Shown: positions 33,441 to 42,937, counted from the stretch's first letter. The stretch is 43,516 bases of DNA from an uncultured Saprospiraceae bacterium (GCA_938028705.1 CALIZI010000218.1:1-43516), one strand, 5' to 3'. Notes: generated by a model from the letters alone, not told the origin. Numbers and translations are program-made.

Positions 33441-34919
33441 ATGAAAACTAACACATTGCAAATTATTTTCATCATGCTGGCTTTGCTATGCTGTGGCAAG
33501 AGTCAGGCAACACCGGAGCCTGCGTGCAAAATTGTCAGTATCATCAAACCAAGTCTCTTTGTACTATCTGTCGGTGCTACCCCGCCCGATATTAAATACA
33601 CCGAAGAAGATGCCAACGATATTGCTGATTTATTCAAAAAACAAAACGAACACAGTAAGCTGTACAAAGAAGTTATTGTAGAAAAACTCACCGGAGCGGA
33701 AGCAACGGCTGCCAATGTCTCCAAGAAAATCGGAGAGATGGTCTGGGCAAAGGAGATTACAACCAATGATGTATTTATCCTCTTTATATCCTCGCATGGA
33801 TATAGAGTTGACGGAGACTTTCGCATACAGGCAAGTGATTTCAAACCTTTGCCGCTTGTAGCAAATAAAACCTCAGTCAGTTTGACAGAATTATTGGGCT
33901 TATTAGATAACCTAAAAGCCAAGAAAATCATTTTTTTTGATGCCTGCCAATCAGGAAACAAACCCGATAGCGACCTTGATGCAAGCGGGAGTAAAGGACC
34001 TGTATCTATTGAGCAGCATATCCGCCGGATTATGAAAACCAAACCCGGTTATACCATCATCACCTCCAGTTCGGGAACAAGCGATTCGTACTGGCACAAA
34101 GCATGGGAAAATGGTGCTTTTACGGAAGCACTTATAGAAGGACTATCCGGCAAAGCGGACAAAAAGAGGAAGGGCATTGGAGATGATGTCATTACGATTC
34201 ATGAAATTTATACCTACCTTAAAAAACGGGTGCCGGCACTGTGCAAAGAGCAAAATACGCCTTTTGTACAGCGTCCTGAGAGAATTGACTATGACTTGGG
34301 AGGCGATTTTCCGTTGGTCAGCATCAAAGGCAAGGACAAGCCCGCTAATGTATCGTCCAATATACCAGAATCCTCAGACCCTGTTTCAATTTATCGTATA
34401 AAAACCAAAGTAGATAAAGTCACGAATAAGCAACAATGGGAACACCTGAGCGAGCAGTTGTTTTCTGATGGACAGAACGGAAAACAGTACCTGACCGGTG
34501 AAGTTAATTTTATGGGCGTAGATGGCATACTCGCTCTGAGAGTCAAAATTACTATTGAGGGTGATGCTTCCTACTATTTCGCATTTCCCACCGAAGAAGT
34601 GTCTATGATGATTTACTTTGAAAACGGTAAAGAAATTATTTTATACGGTTATCAATATTATACCATATACAACGAAACTACCCGCCAGACGGAATATACT
34701 GTTGCATTTGATATAAATATGGAAGATGAAAGAAGACTACACAAAAATAAAATCAAAGGTGTTGAGATAGGTTGGGTACAAGGCAAAGGGCAATACCTTT
34801 CGGGCGGACAAACCGATGTTCTTATCAAGCAACTGAATGATGTTAAGCGAGCCACAGAAAAAGGAATTATAAAAAAACAGCGAAGAAAAAATAATAATAG
34901 CAGCTTTACCCGTTACTGA
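33441..34919 (+). CDS. secreted caspase-like (C14) peptidase
   Basis: A 492-residue protein with a signal peptide (residues 1-23, hydrophobic IIFIMLALLCCG); the two cysteines could also allow lipidation, but the lipobox is poor. The caspase-fold domain (about 35-290) has LFVLSVGATPPD, the catalytic His in FISSHGY (H119) and the catalytic Cys in FFDACQSG (C169). The remaining ~200 residues form a beta-rich domain without recognised family (about 320-440) and a lysine-rich end. Proteins like this are metacaspase-like and usually cleave after basic residues, but the substrate is unknown. The upstream motif is shared with the M43 gene, suggesting joint control. A strong terminator follows. Confidence 0.85.
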   Translation: MKTNTLQIIFIMLALLCCGKSQATPEPACKIVSIIKPSLFVLSVGATPPDIKYTEEDANDIADLFKKQNEHSKLYKEVIVEKLTGAEATAANVSKKIGEMVWAKEITTNDVFILFISSHGYRVDGDFRIQASDFKPLPLVANKTSVSLTELLGLLDNLKAKKIIFFDACQSGNKPDSDLDASGSKGPVSIEQHIRRIMKTKPGYTIITSSSGTSDSYWHKAWENGAFTEALIEGLSGKADKKRKGIGDDVITIHEIYTYLKKRVPALCKEQNTPFVQRPERIDYDLGGDFPLVSIKGKDKPANVSSNIPESSDPVSIYRIKTKVDKVTNKQQWEHLSEQLFSDGQNGKQYLTGEVNFMGVDGILALRVKITIEGDASYYFAFPTEEVSMMIYFENGKEIILYGYQYYTIYNETTRQTEYTVAFDINMEDERRLHKNKIKGVEIGWVQGKGQYLSGGQTDVLIKQLNDVKRATEKGIIKKQRRKNNNSSFTRY

Positions 34920-34928
34920 TCATTTTAT

Positions 34929-34988
34929 GCCCGAAGGAGAAAAAAATTATAAAAAAAATAAATTTCTTTTTTCTCCTTCGGGCTTTTT
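34929..34988 (+). terminator. terminator of the caspase-like gene
   Basis: A 17-base perfect stem (34929-34945 with 34967-34983, GCCCGAAGGAG core) is followed by five T. Confidence 0.9.
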
Positions 34989-35715
34989 AGCAAAAACACT
35001 CAAGGTCTCCGAAGTTAAAAAAACTGAACACAAAGATTAAAAATGCAAATAAATTAAATATTTAATAAATTAAAAATCAATACTAAAAACAATCTATCTG
35101 GTCACTTTTTTTTGGAATATAAAATTAATAATTGCGTAATTGCCTTATAATAAAAGGCATAAAAGTATATTTATGAATACATTTACTTATATGTTAAGGA
35201 AGTCATAAAAAACTTGCATCATTCAAATATTTAATTTAGGTTTGCAATCAGAAATTATAATTAAACGATTTCCTGATAACCTTAGATTAACATTCACCAC
35301 TAATGGCTAAAAAAGTCATAAATTCACTTTCGGTTATTTATTTATAATACTTTTGAAAATTCATATTTTCAGATATGATTGATAAATTAAATGCCAAAAA
35401 AAATATAAGTGATAAAAATAATACATTCATTTTTACATTAAAAGTGAGTTGATATTTTGCTTATACTTTTTCAACAACAAAAAACGATACTTTTCCTAAG
35501 CGATATAATCGCCAGACTGTAAAATTTTTAAAATATTTTAAAAATCACAATTTAATATAAATTACGATTTACTAACGTAAATTTATATTTACCCAAATCT
35601 GTTTTTTTCTTTGAAAAAAAAGCAGAACAACTTTAAAAATGTACATTTTTATAAATCATATAATTTTAATTAACTATCATAAAATATTTACTTAACACCG
35701 TAAAACAATTTAACC
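34989..35715. other. long AT-rich upstream region of the M43 peptidase gene
   Basis: No gene is seen. It holds the shared promoter motif at 35214-35244 and then about 470 bases of AT-rich leader. No riboswitch-like conserved core was recognised. Confidence 0.55.
35214..35244 (+). promoter_or_regulatory. promoter of the M43 peptidase gene, shared motif copy 2
   Basis: TTG (35214-35216), 20 bases, TAGGTTTG (35237-35244). Sequence and spacing follow the copy at 33147-33177, with differences at only a few positions. Confidence 0.68.
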
Positions 35716-37959
35716 ATGAAAAAGTATTTAATTCTTATTAGTCTGTTTATCTCCACTATACTTGGGGCGCAATCTTTCCCCGAATGTGGAACTACACCAA
35801 GCAAAGCACAAATAGAATACCTCAATCAAACAAGAACAGAGCGCAGCGCATTTTCTTCACACAATTACAAGAGCAACGCAGCGATTCAAGTTCCGGTGGT
35901 CAACCATATCGTTACACAATCCAATGGTAGCGGCGGGCTGGAACTCCAAGAACTCGCTGATGCCATGCAAACCTTAAATGACTTTTATGCACAAGCCAAC
36001 ATCCAGTTTGTAGAGTGCGAACCTACACACTTCATCCACAACAGTGCTTGGTATCATTTCAATCACATAGACGACGAGACCATACGCAGTGCCAATGATA
36101 TACCCAAAGTACTCAATATTTATCACTTTGAGAGTGTCAAGATAGGCAACAATCAGGTCTGCGGATATGCTTCTCTCCCTACCGGACCGGATAGAATCAT
36201 GATGGCAAATAACTGTACCAAAAATGGCACTACGCTGATACACGAAGTAGGACATTATTTTTCACTATATCATACACATGGTAAGTCAAACTTTGGTACT
36301 ACCGATGAACTTGTTGACGGTACCAACTGTGAAATCGCAGGTGATGATGTATGCGATACCCCTGCCGATCCCAACCTTCTAGGTAAGGTTCAAGGTTGCC
36401 AATACATAGGTACTGAAACCGATGCCAATGGACAGCCTTACACCCCACAGGTCAACAATATCATGTCTTATAGTTCGTGTAGAAGTGTATTCACGCAAGG
36501 GCAGTTCGATAGGGTGATTTTCAGTGCATTAAACGATAGAAACTATCTGACATGCAATGGAAGTTCCCCAACATGTACCGCAACAGTCAGCTCTTTTCCG
36601 TATTCAGAAAGTTTTGAAACTGAAAACAGTGCTTGGAGTCCGATTACTATTGCTACATCTTGTTCAAATAATTGGGCAAGAAATTCCGGCGGCACAAGTT
36701 CGTCGGCAACAGGACCTTCCGGTGCTGCTCATGGAACACATTACTTATATACAGAGTCATCCGGTGCTTGCAAAAATACGACTATGATAGTCGAAAGCCC
36801 TTGCTTCGATATATCTTCGTTGAATAGCCCTGCACTGACCTTCGACTATCACATGTATGGCTCAAGCATGGGTACACTCGCACTCGAAGTATCTGTGGAT
36901 GACGGAAATTCATGGACGGAATTGTGGGCGCAAACAGGCAATCAGGGCGATAGCTGGCTGACAGCAAACGTGAATTTGGGTACTTATACTTCAGGCACTT
37001 TTACACTACGCTTCAAAGGTACAACAGGCAACAGCTACCAAAGCGATATGGCAATTGATAAGTTCAATATTCAAGATAGTTCTTGCCCATCTGCCGGAAC
37101 ACCTTGCGACGATAATGACATCTGCACCATAAACGACACTTATGATAACAATTGCAACTGTACAGGTACTTTTCAAGATACAGACATGGATGGTATATGC
37201 GATGCTGAAGATCCTTGCCCTACTATACCGGGGATCAATTGTAGTCCGTTGGTGACTTACTGCTCGGCACAAGGAGATACAGGCTATGAATTTATTGAAT
37301 CCGTACAAATAGGCACGATTACCAATACCTCCGGCAATGACAATGGTTATGGAGATTATACCGCCAACACGTCATTTGATATTGGCAACTTCAATACGCC
37401 AATTACACTCACGCCCGGCTTTAGTGGTCAGGCATACAAGGAAAATTGGAAAATATGGATAGATTTAAACAAAGATGGCGACTTTAAAGATGAAGGGGAA
37501 GAGGTGTTTTCTGGAACTAGTGTAGAGAATAATCCACTGTCCGGCACCATAAAAGTATCATCTGCCAATGACATACAAACCACCATGCGTATTGCTATGG
37601 TATGGAATGTGGCAGCCACTTCATGTAGTATGATTGATGCCGGAGAATTTGAAGATTATACCGTCAACCTTTCAACGGTCAGCAATAAATCCGCTGTTGA
37701 AACTAATCTTGTTGAGGTCTATCCCAACCCCGCGAAGGACTATATCAATGCCGATATACACGACATTATTTCGGCTGGCAATATACAATCCCTCAATGCC
37801 CTTATTTATGATATGAAAGGTCAATTGATGCACTCAGAAACCCTCAATGCAACCGGCGTTCTCACGATAAACACACAGCACTTGACCGAAGCTCCTTACA
37901 TCCTGCGTTTACAGACGGACGATGGGCGGGCATTTACAAGTAAGTTTTTAAAATTGTAA
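35716..37959 (+). CDS. secreted M43 (pappalysin-type) metallopeptidase with type IX sorting domain
   Basis: A 747-residue modular protein. A signal peptide (1-18) precedes a zinc peptidase domain (about 55-285) with HEVGHYFSLYH (H176, E177, H180, H186) and the Met-turn NNIMSYSS. A MAM-like jelly-roll domain (about 293-455, FPYSESFETENSAW to DKFNI) follows. Next is a Cys/Asp-rich linker (CDDNDICTINDTYDNNCNC, DTDMDGICDAEDPCP), a GEVED-like domain (WIDLNKDGDFKDEGEEVFSG) and a type A sorting domain (EVYPNPAKDYINAD to the end). It should be exported through the type IX system and degrade extracellular proteins. The architecture is common in Saprospiraceae-like bacteria. The gene stands alone with a terminator at 38188. 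Confidence 0.9.
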   Translation: MKKYLILISLFISTILGAQSFPECGTTPSKAQIEYLNQTRTERSAFSSHNYKSNAAIQVPVVNHIVTQSNGSGGLELQELADAMQTLNDFYAQANIQFVECEPTHFIHNSAWYHFNHIDDETIRSANDIPKVLNIYHFESVKIGNNQVCGYASLPTGPDRIMMANNCTKNGTTLIHEVGHYFSLYHTHGKSNFGTTDELVDGTNCEIAGDDVCDTPADPNLLGKVQGCQYIGTETDANGQPYTPQVNNIMSYSSCRSVFTQGQFDRVIFSALNDRNYLTCNGSSPTCTATVSSFPYSESFETENSAWSPITIATSCSNNWARNSGGTSSSATGPSGAAHGTHYLYTESSGACKNTTMIVESPCFDISSLNSPALTFDYHMYGSSMGTLALEVSVDDGNSWTELWAQTGNQGDSWLTANVNLGTYTSGTFTLRFKGTTGNSYQSDMAIDKFNIQDSSCPSAGTPCDDNDICTINDTYDNNCNCTGTFQDTDMDGICDAEDPCPTIPGINCSPLVTYCSAQGDTGYEFIESVQIGTITNTSGNDNGYGDYTANTSFDIGNFNTPITLTPGFSGQAYKENWKIWIDLNKDGDFKDEGEEVFSGTSVENNPLSGTIKVSSANDIQTTMRIAMVWNVAATSCSMIDAGEFEDYTVNLSTVSNKSAVETNLVEVYPNPAKDYINADIHDIISAGNIQSLNALIYDMKGQLMHSETLNATGVLTINTQHLTEAPYILRLQTDDGRAFTSKFLKL

Positions 37960-37975
37960 AATCAATCACTTAACT

Positions 37976-38153
37976 GGACTTTGGACATTCGGTAACTGGG
38001 GAATTAGGTAATTAGGCTAACGAAAACGCAATTCGCTATATATCAGAAGAATAAGAATTTCAACAAAGTTAATTTGAATTAAAATGCAAATTAGTACAAA
38101 TTGTTGATAATGAGCGTTTTACCTAATTTCCTAATTCCCCAGTGTCCAAAGTC
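37976..38153. repeat. imperfect long inverted repeat after the M43 gene
   Basis: CTGGGGAATTAGG (37996-38008) pairs with 38130-38142, and GACTTTGGAC (37977-37986) with 38144-38153. The arms are otherwise interrupted by small insertions. It is probably a decayed palindromic element. Confidence 0.65.
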
Positions 38154-38187
38154 TAGTCACTTAAAGTAGTGAATTATAATAGTGGTA

Positions 38188-38216
38188 GGCAGTCGGGGTT
38201 TTCCGGCTGCCTTTTT
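38188..38216 (+). terminator. terminator downstream of the M43 gene
   Basis: GGCAGTCGG (38188-38196) pairs with CCGGCTGCC (38203-38211) with one G-T wobble and a 6-base loop, followed by five T. Confidence 0.8.
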
Positions 38217-38224
38217 CTTTTCAA

Positions 38225-38390
38225 AATCGAATAACGAGGTTTTTTTTATTTAAAAAACGCTTCTGTCCGGCAGCCTTGCAAAGATACCCTTTTCAGTATT
38301 CCATATTTAGCGATACGAGGTCAGTGCCTTATTGCTTTCAGATACCTATACCCGTTTTCCACTCCATCGCTAAATATGTGGATATGCAGA
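38225..38390. repeat. dispersed structured repeat, copy 2
   Basis: Same three blocks as 26940-27120. In this copy CCATATTTAGCGAT can pair with ATCGCTAAATATGTGG further on, giving a long stem. Confidence 0.6.
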
Positions 38391-38458
38391 ATATCTCTCA
38401 AAAATACAGTTTAATGTAGTGAAAATTAATGTTATCGCTCATATGTATTAAGCGGTGA

Positions 38459-38812
38459 AAAATGTAAAATGTAAAATGTAAAATAATAAATGTAAAATGT
38501 AAAAGTGTCGATAGGACATGAAGTTATTTATTTTTAAAATGTTATATATTTAAAATTTTGAAAATCAAATTATTGTTAAAAAACATTCATGTTATACACT
38601 TTTACATTTTACATTTATTATTTTACATTACAATAACGATTTTCACCTTATAGTACAGATGAGCGAATGTTATCCCATTTACTAAACTCTTTGAAGTTTA
38701 GTAAACGGGGTTTTAAATATTTCTTTAAATTAAAATTATAATAATATAAAATTATAAATACAATTCACGTTCTACACTTTTACATTTATTATTTTACATT
38801 TTACATTTCAAC
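38459..38812. repeat. TGTAAAA heptamer repeats in inverted copies
   Basis: A 33-base stretch of heptamers at 38475-38507 is the exact reverse complement of 38597-38629, and a third, similar copy lies at about 38776-38808, next to the thioredoxin stop. The arrays are AT-only apart from G/C in each heptamer. The gap 37960-38816 holds no gene. Confidence 0.75.
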
Positions 38813-38816
38813 AGGC

Positions 38817-39209
38817 TTATTCTTCTTCATCCGACATTATATCTGTCTCATTTTCAGCGATATAATGGTCGAGCATATTTGCTAAATCCGGTTTGGGAAC
38901 CATACCGGAAAAGCGTTGTTTGAGTTCGCCGCGATTAATCAGCATCAAGGTAGGAATGCTTTTCACCTTAAAATGACGACTCAGATTTGGGTTGGCTTCC
39001 ACATTCACTTTTCCCACAATGGCGCGACCTTCAAAGTCTCTTGCCAATTCATCTATTATCGGTCCGATAATCTTACACGGACCGCACCATGCTGCCCAAA
39101 AGTCCACCAAAATAGGCTGCTCTGCTTCACTTATTAGGTCATTAAAAGTCGCATCCGTAATTTCGAGTGCGACGACCTTTTTCGGTTTTCTTTTTTTATT
39201 AAAAAACAT
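38817..39209 (-). CDS. trxA: thioredoxin
   Basis: A 130-residue thioredoxin with a short basic N-terminal extension, the strand ILVDFWAAWCGPCKIIGP (active-site C42 and C45) and the cis-proline loop SIPTLMLI. The tail after ~115 is acidic (ETDIMSDEEE), longer than in E. coli. No signal peptide is seen, so it is a cytoplasmic disulfide reductase. It lies ~96 bases downstream of topA with a repeat-rich spacer between. Confidence 0.92.
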   Translation of the reverse strand: MFFNKKRKPKKVVALEITDATFNDLISEAEQPILVDFWAAWCGPCKIIGPIIDELARDFEGRAIVGKVNVEANPNLSRHFKVKSIPTLMLINRGELKQRFSGMVPKPDLANMLDHYIAENETDIMSDEEE

Positions 39210-39220
39210 AACATATTCAA

Positions 39221-39304
39221 TTTCAACTGCAACTTCAACCTCAACCTCAAACTCAATTTTCGTATGTTTTTTTGAGGTTGAGGTTGCAGTTGAGGTTGCA
39301 GTTG
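39221..39304. repeat. hexamer-rich inverted repeat between topA and trxA
   Basis: Runs of AACCTC/AACTGC hexamers on one side face GAGGTT/GCAGTT hexamers on the other, forming a long hairpin with a short AT loop. It probably ends or weakens the topA transcript before trxA. Confidence 0.65.
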
Positions 39305-39305
39305 C

Positions 39306-41870
39306 TTATTTTTTCTTCTTCTTCTTTGCTGCTGCCTTTTTCTTTTTCGGTTTTGTTTTTTCAAAAGCAGAAGGGTCTTGTTCCATGACGATAGCCTTGA
39401 CCTGTTCGAGGGTCAATTCTTTGGCAGCTTCGGGAGTCATACGCTTACCTTCTTTATCTCTTGGCAGTTTAAATTGGGTTTTACCAAGTTTGATGATAGG
39501 TCCCCAACGGGCATTTTGCACCGAAAGTTTTTCATCTTCCCAATTGTGTATGTAGCGATTGGCTTCTTTTTCTATCTTGGCTTTGATAAGTTCGTGGGCA
39601 TCCGCTTCGCTCAATGTTTCGGGATCATAACGGCGCGGAATATTAACAAAAAAGTCTTTCCATTTGAGAAACGGACCAAAACGCCCCTTTCCTTTGGTAT
39701 AAGGAATACCGTCATAAGTTCCTATGGGTGCATCTTCTTTTCGCTTGATTTCTATGAGTTCGATAGCACGCTCTTTGGTGACTTTGAGCGGGTCTTCGTC
39801 GCGTGGGATGGAGATGAATTTTTCATCATGTTTTACATAAGGTCCGAAGCGTCCGCGTCCGATAATGACCTCATTGCCGTCATAATCACCCAGTGTTTTG
39901 GGCAATTGGAACAGGTCAAGTACATCCTCCAATTCGACCTTCGACATGGCTTGGTCGGGTTTGAGGTTGGCGTAACGCGGTTTTTCATCTTCGGCGAGTT
40001 CGTCGGGTGCGCCTATCTGCACCACAGGTCCATTGCGCGACAGGCGTACAAGAATGGTTCTGCCCGTTTCGGGGTCTTTACCAAGTATGCGCTCTCCGGT
40101 GACACGCTCGGCTGTCTCCAATGTTTCTTCTACATCCTTGTGAAAAGGTCTGTAAAATCCGTCAAGCATTTCGCGCCACTTTTCTTTACCTTCGGCTATA
40201 CTATCAAATTGCTCCTCAATATTTGCGGTGAATTTGTAGTCCATAATTTTATCAAAATAATTTGATAAAAAATCTGTCACCAACATACCTGTATCGCTCG
40301 GATACAGTTTATTTTTCTCCGCACCCGTAATTTCACTTTGAACGACTTTTTCTACAGCATCATTTTTTAAAGTATAAACATTATAATTTCGCTGCTTGCC
40401 TTCTCTTGGGTCTTTAAGGATATAGCCGCGTGTTTTTTCTGTAATTTTACTAATGGTAGGTGCGTAAGTCGAAGGACGACCGATGCCCATTTCTTCCATT
40501 TTTTTGACCAAACTCGCCTCCGTATATCGCGCAGGCGGACGTGTAAATCGCTGCACTGCGGTCATATAATTCAATTCCAAAAGCTGCCCCACGCTCAAAG
40601 GCGGCAGGATGCCTTTAGCTTCACCTTCTTCGTCGTCGTCGGTAGATTCGAGATAGACTTTGAGGAAACCGTCGAACTTCAATACCTCTCCGTTGGCAAC
40701 CAATCGCGCATTCGGCACTGTCGAAATATTGATGTCAACTTTTGTCTTTTCCAGTTGAGCATCAGACATTTGTGAGGCAATCGTGCGTTTCCAAATCAGC
40801 TCATACAGGCGTTGTTGGTCACGATTGGCACCGGCAGTAGGTTGTGCAAAATTGGTTGGACGAATCGCTTCGTGTGCTTCCTGTGCCGAAGCGGATTTCT
40901 TTTTATACCGACGGGTTTCTAAATATTTTTCACCGTATTTTTTTGTAATTTCTTCGGCGGCAGATTGCAAGGCGGTTTCACTCAAATTCGGAGAATCGGT
41001 ACGCATATAGGAAATGAATCCGGCTTCGTACAGTCGCTGTGCAACGGTCATGGTGCGACTAACCGAAAAACCCAATTTGCGACTTGCTTCTTGCTGCAAA
41101 GTAGAAGTAATAAAAGGTGCAGCGGGCTTGCGCTTGGCGGGTTTGACTTCAATTTTACCAACAGTATAAGTGGCATCAATACAGTTGTTGAGAAAATCGG
41201 TAGCATCTTTTTCCTGCTCAAAACGGGTCGGCATTTCGGCTTTTAATTGGACGATTTTTCCGAATTCATTTCTAACCATAAAAATGGCGGATACTTTATA
41301 AAACGCTGTTATCTCAAATGCTTCAATCTCGCGTTCGCGCTCCACGATTATCTTTACCGCTACTGATTGTACACGCCCGGCAGAGAGTCCGAATTTCATT
41401 TTTTTCCACAACAAACCTGACAATTCAAAACCCACAAGCCTATCCAATATTCGTCTTGCTTGTTGTGCATCCACCAAATCGAGGTCCACAGTACGCGGAC
41501 TTTCGATAGCTTTCTGCAAAGCCGGTTTCGTAATTTCTCGGAATACAATGCGCTTGGTTGTATTTTCGTCCAAGCCTAGAACTTTGCATAAATGCCAGGA
41601 AATTGCCTCACCTTCGCGGTCTTCATCCGTTGCGAGCCAAACCTCGTTTACTTTCTTGACGGAGTTTCGTAAGTCGTTGACTACCCGCTGTTTATCTTCA
41701 GGGATAATGTATTGAGGTTCAAAACCTTTCTCAATATCAACGGCATTATCACCCTTCGACAAATCGCGAATATGTCCGAAACTGGATTTGACAGAAAAAT
41801 CTGCCCCCAAATATTTTTCGATAGTCTTTGCCTTTGCCGGCGACTCTACTATTAATAAATTTTTAGCCAT
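39306..41870 (-). CDS. topA: DNA topoisomerase I
   Basis: An 854-residue type IA topoisomerase relaxing negative supercoils. The TOPRIM domain at the N-terminus has LLIVESPAKAKTIEKYLG (E9) and TDEDREGEAI (residues 81-90). The catalytic tyrosine is Y288 in SYMRTDSPNLS. The C-terminal part consists of topoisomerase C-terminal repeats (GRFGPYVKHDEKF, GRFGPFLKWKDFF) in place of zinc fingers, and ends in a lysine-rich tail (KKKKAAAKKKKKK) that would add non-specific DNA binding. A TACTTTTG promoter element 22 bases before the ATG supports the start. It is essential, and its product works in the whole nucleoid. Confidence 0.96.
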   Translation of the reverse strand: MAKNLLIVESPAKAKTIEKYLGADFSVKSSFGHIRDLSKGDNAVDIEKGFEPQYIIPEDKQRVVNDLRNSVKKVNEVWLATDEDREGEAISWHLCKVLGLDENTTKRIVFREITKPALQKAIESPRTVDLDLVDAQQARRILDRLVGFELSGLLWKKMKFGLSAGRVQSVAVKIIVEREREIEAFEITAFYKVSAIFMVRNEFGKIVQLKAEMPTRFEQEKDATDFLNNCIDATYTVGKIEVKPAKRKPAAPFITSTLQQEASRKLGFSVSRTMTVAQRLYEAGFISYMRTDSPNLSETALQSAAEEITKKYGEKYLETRRYKKKSASAQEAHEAIRPTNFAQPTAGANRDQQRLYELIWKRTIASQMSDAQLEKTKVDINISTVPNARLVANGEVLKFDGFLKVYLESTDDDEEGEAKGILPPLSVGQLLELNYMTAVQRFTRPPARYTEASLVKKMEEMGIGRPSTYAPTISKITEKTRGYILKDPREGKQRNYNVYTLKNDAVEKVVQSEITGAEKNKLYPSDTGMLVTDFLSNYFDKIMDYKFTANIEEQFDSIAEGKEKWREMLDGFYRPFHKDVEETLETAERVTGERILGKDPETGRTILVRLSRNGPVVQIGAPDELAEDEKPRYANLKPDQAMSKVELEDVLDLFQLPKTLGDYDGNEVIIGRGRFGPYVKHDEKFISIPRDEDPLKVTKERAIELIEIKRKEDAPIGTYDGIPYTKGKGRFGPFLKWKDFFVNIPRRYDPETLSEADAHELIKAKIEKEANRYIHNWEDEKLSVQNARWGPIIKLGKTQFKLPRDKEGKRMTPEAAKELTLEQVKAIVMEQDPSAFEKTKPKKKKAAAKKKKKK

Positions 41871-41891
41871 ATTATTTTATTTGACAAGATG

Positions 41892-41923
41892 CAAAAGTAA
41901 CAAACTTTTCAAATTGTCATCAA
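41892..41923 (-). promoter_or_regulatory. promoter of topA
   Basis: Minus strand: TTG (41921-41923), 21 bases, TACTTTTG (41892-41899). Confidence 0.68.
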
Positions 41924-42019
41924 TTTATTTTTTGTTTATTTGAAAGATGACCTGCTAATGAGACATTAACGTAGTATTTGGCAGAAAGGTTTGGAGATAA
42001 GGTATGGTTTTTAAAAATA

Positions 42020-42736
42020 TTATATTAAGTCAAATAAATCATTCACACCCGGAGTACGTGCCACTTGGAAGCCCTCAGCATATTTGAAGCCTGAAGGTCT
42101 GCCCATCTCCTGCGCTCTTGCATACAGGAAATCCATAAATGCTTTGCTCGAAATTGGTGTCTCCGGTTCTTTGGATTCGGGATTGTAGAATTGGGTTTTA
42201 AACGCCATTACTGCCTTCATTTTTTGTTCCATATAGGGCGTAATATCGACCACAAAATCCGGTTTTCGGTAGTAGTCTTGTATGTAATGGTAAAGGGCTT
42301 TGGGTCGCCATTTATCTTGAATATTTCCATCCAACTGCGTTTCTATTCTGACCAAACCTGAAAGAAAACAGGCATCGGCGGTGAGTTTGGCAGCACGCCC
42401 GTGGTCGGGGTGGCGGTCATTGAGGGCATTGGCGAGTACGATGTCGGGTTGGTATTTGCGGAGAATGGTGATGATTTTTCGTAGATTTTCTTCTGTATAT
42501 TGGAAAAAGCCGTCTGCCATACGGACATTTTCACGAGCGTGTAAACCCATGATTTTCGCTGAATCTGCGGCTTCTACATCGCGGGTTTCGGCGGTGCCGC
42601 GCGAGCCGAGTTCGCCGCGTGTGAGGTCGAGTATGCCGACTTTTTTGCCCATATCAATGTGCTTCAAAAGTGTACCGGTAGCGGAGAGTTCTACATCGTC
42701 GGGGTGGACGGCTATGGCGAGTATGTCTAGTTTCAT
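42020..42736 (-). CDS. bshB1: bacillithiol biosynthesis deacetylase BshB1
   Basis: A 238-residue LmbE/PIG-L zinc deacetylase that removes acetyl from GlcNAc-malate in bacillithiol synthesis. The zinc motif AVHPDD (H11, D13, D14) is at the start, LTRGELGSRGT binds substrate, and HPDHGRAA gives the remaining ligands. The tail with GVNDLFDLI is typical of BshB1. The ATG overlaps the stop of the small upstream ORF (ATGA), so translation is coupled. Confidence 0.93.
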   Translation of the reverse strand: MKLDILAIAVHPDDVELSATGTLLKHIDMGKKVGILDLTRGELGSRGTAETRDVEAADSAKIMGLHARENVRMADGFFQYTEENLRKIITILRKYQPDIVLANALNDRHPDHGRAAKLTADACFLSGLVRIETQLDGNIQDKWRPKALYHYIQDYYRKPDFVVDITPYMEQKMKAVMAFKTQFYNPESKEPETPISSKAFMDFLYARAQEMGRPSGFKYAEGFQVARTPGVNDLFDLI

Positions 42737-42936
42737 ATTTTGTGTATAGTCTTAAATTCGTTTTTTGATAGTGCTACGCCTCTGGCGTTTAGTCTGAAAA
42801 ATATTTGTGTAGCATCATCAATATACGGACGATGAAACTTAGGAATAACTAAAGTATCGGCGGTCATTTGGGCTAATATATTGGTCAAATACTCTACCGT
42901 TGGCGATACAATAGTTTGTGCTGTTTTATTTTTCAT
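42733..42936 (-). CDS. small protein of unknown function, coupled to bshB1
   Basis: A 67-residue frame (MKNKTAQTIVSPTVEYLTNI to FKTIHKI). The stretch IFFRLNARGVALSKNEF is reminiscent of the RLN-x-G-x-x-L turn of DUF262 proteins, preceded by a VIPKFHRPYI segment that such proteins also have, but with the ~100 residues between missing. It is either a shrunken relic of such a gene or an unrelated small protein. The ATGA overlap with bshB1 shows it is probably translated. Confidence 0.45.
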   Translation of the reverse strand: MKNKTAQTIVSPTVEYLTNILAQMTADTLVIPKFHRPYIDDATQIFFRLNARGVALSKNEFKTIHKI

Positions 42937-42937
42937 G

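Noticed and set aside
33151-33444. 97-residue open frame before the caspase-like gene
   Set aside because: It begins between the -33 and -7 elements of the mapped promoter motif, has the composition of translated AT-rich noncoding DNA and overlaps the real signal peptide start.
38459-38812. CRISPR array
   Set aside because: The units are 7-base tandem repeats in both orientations without spacers, and no cas gene is present in the window.
42733-42936. Functional DUF262/GmrSD restriction protein
   Set aside because: Only 67 residues with fragments resembling the family. The catalytic parts are absent.
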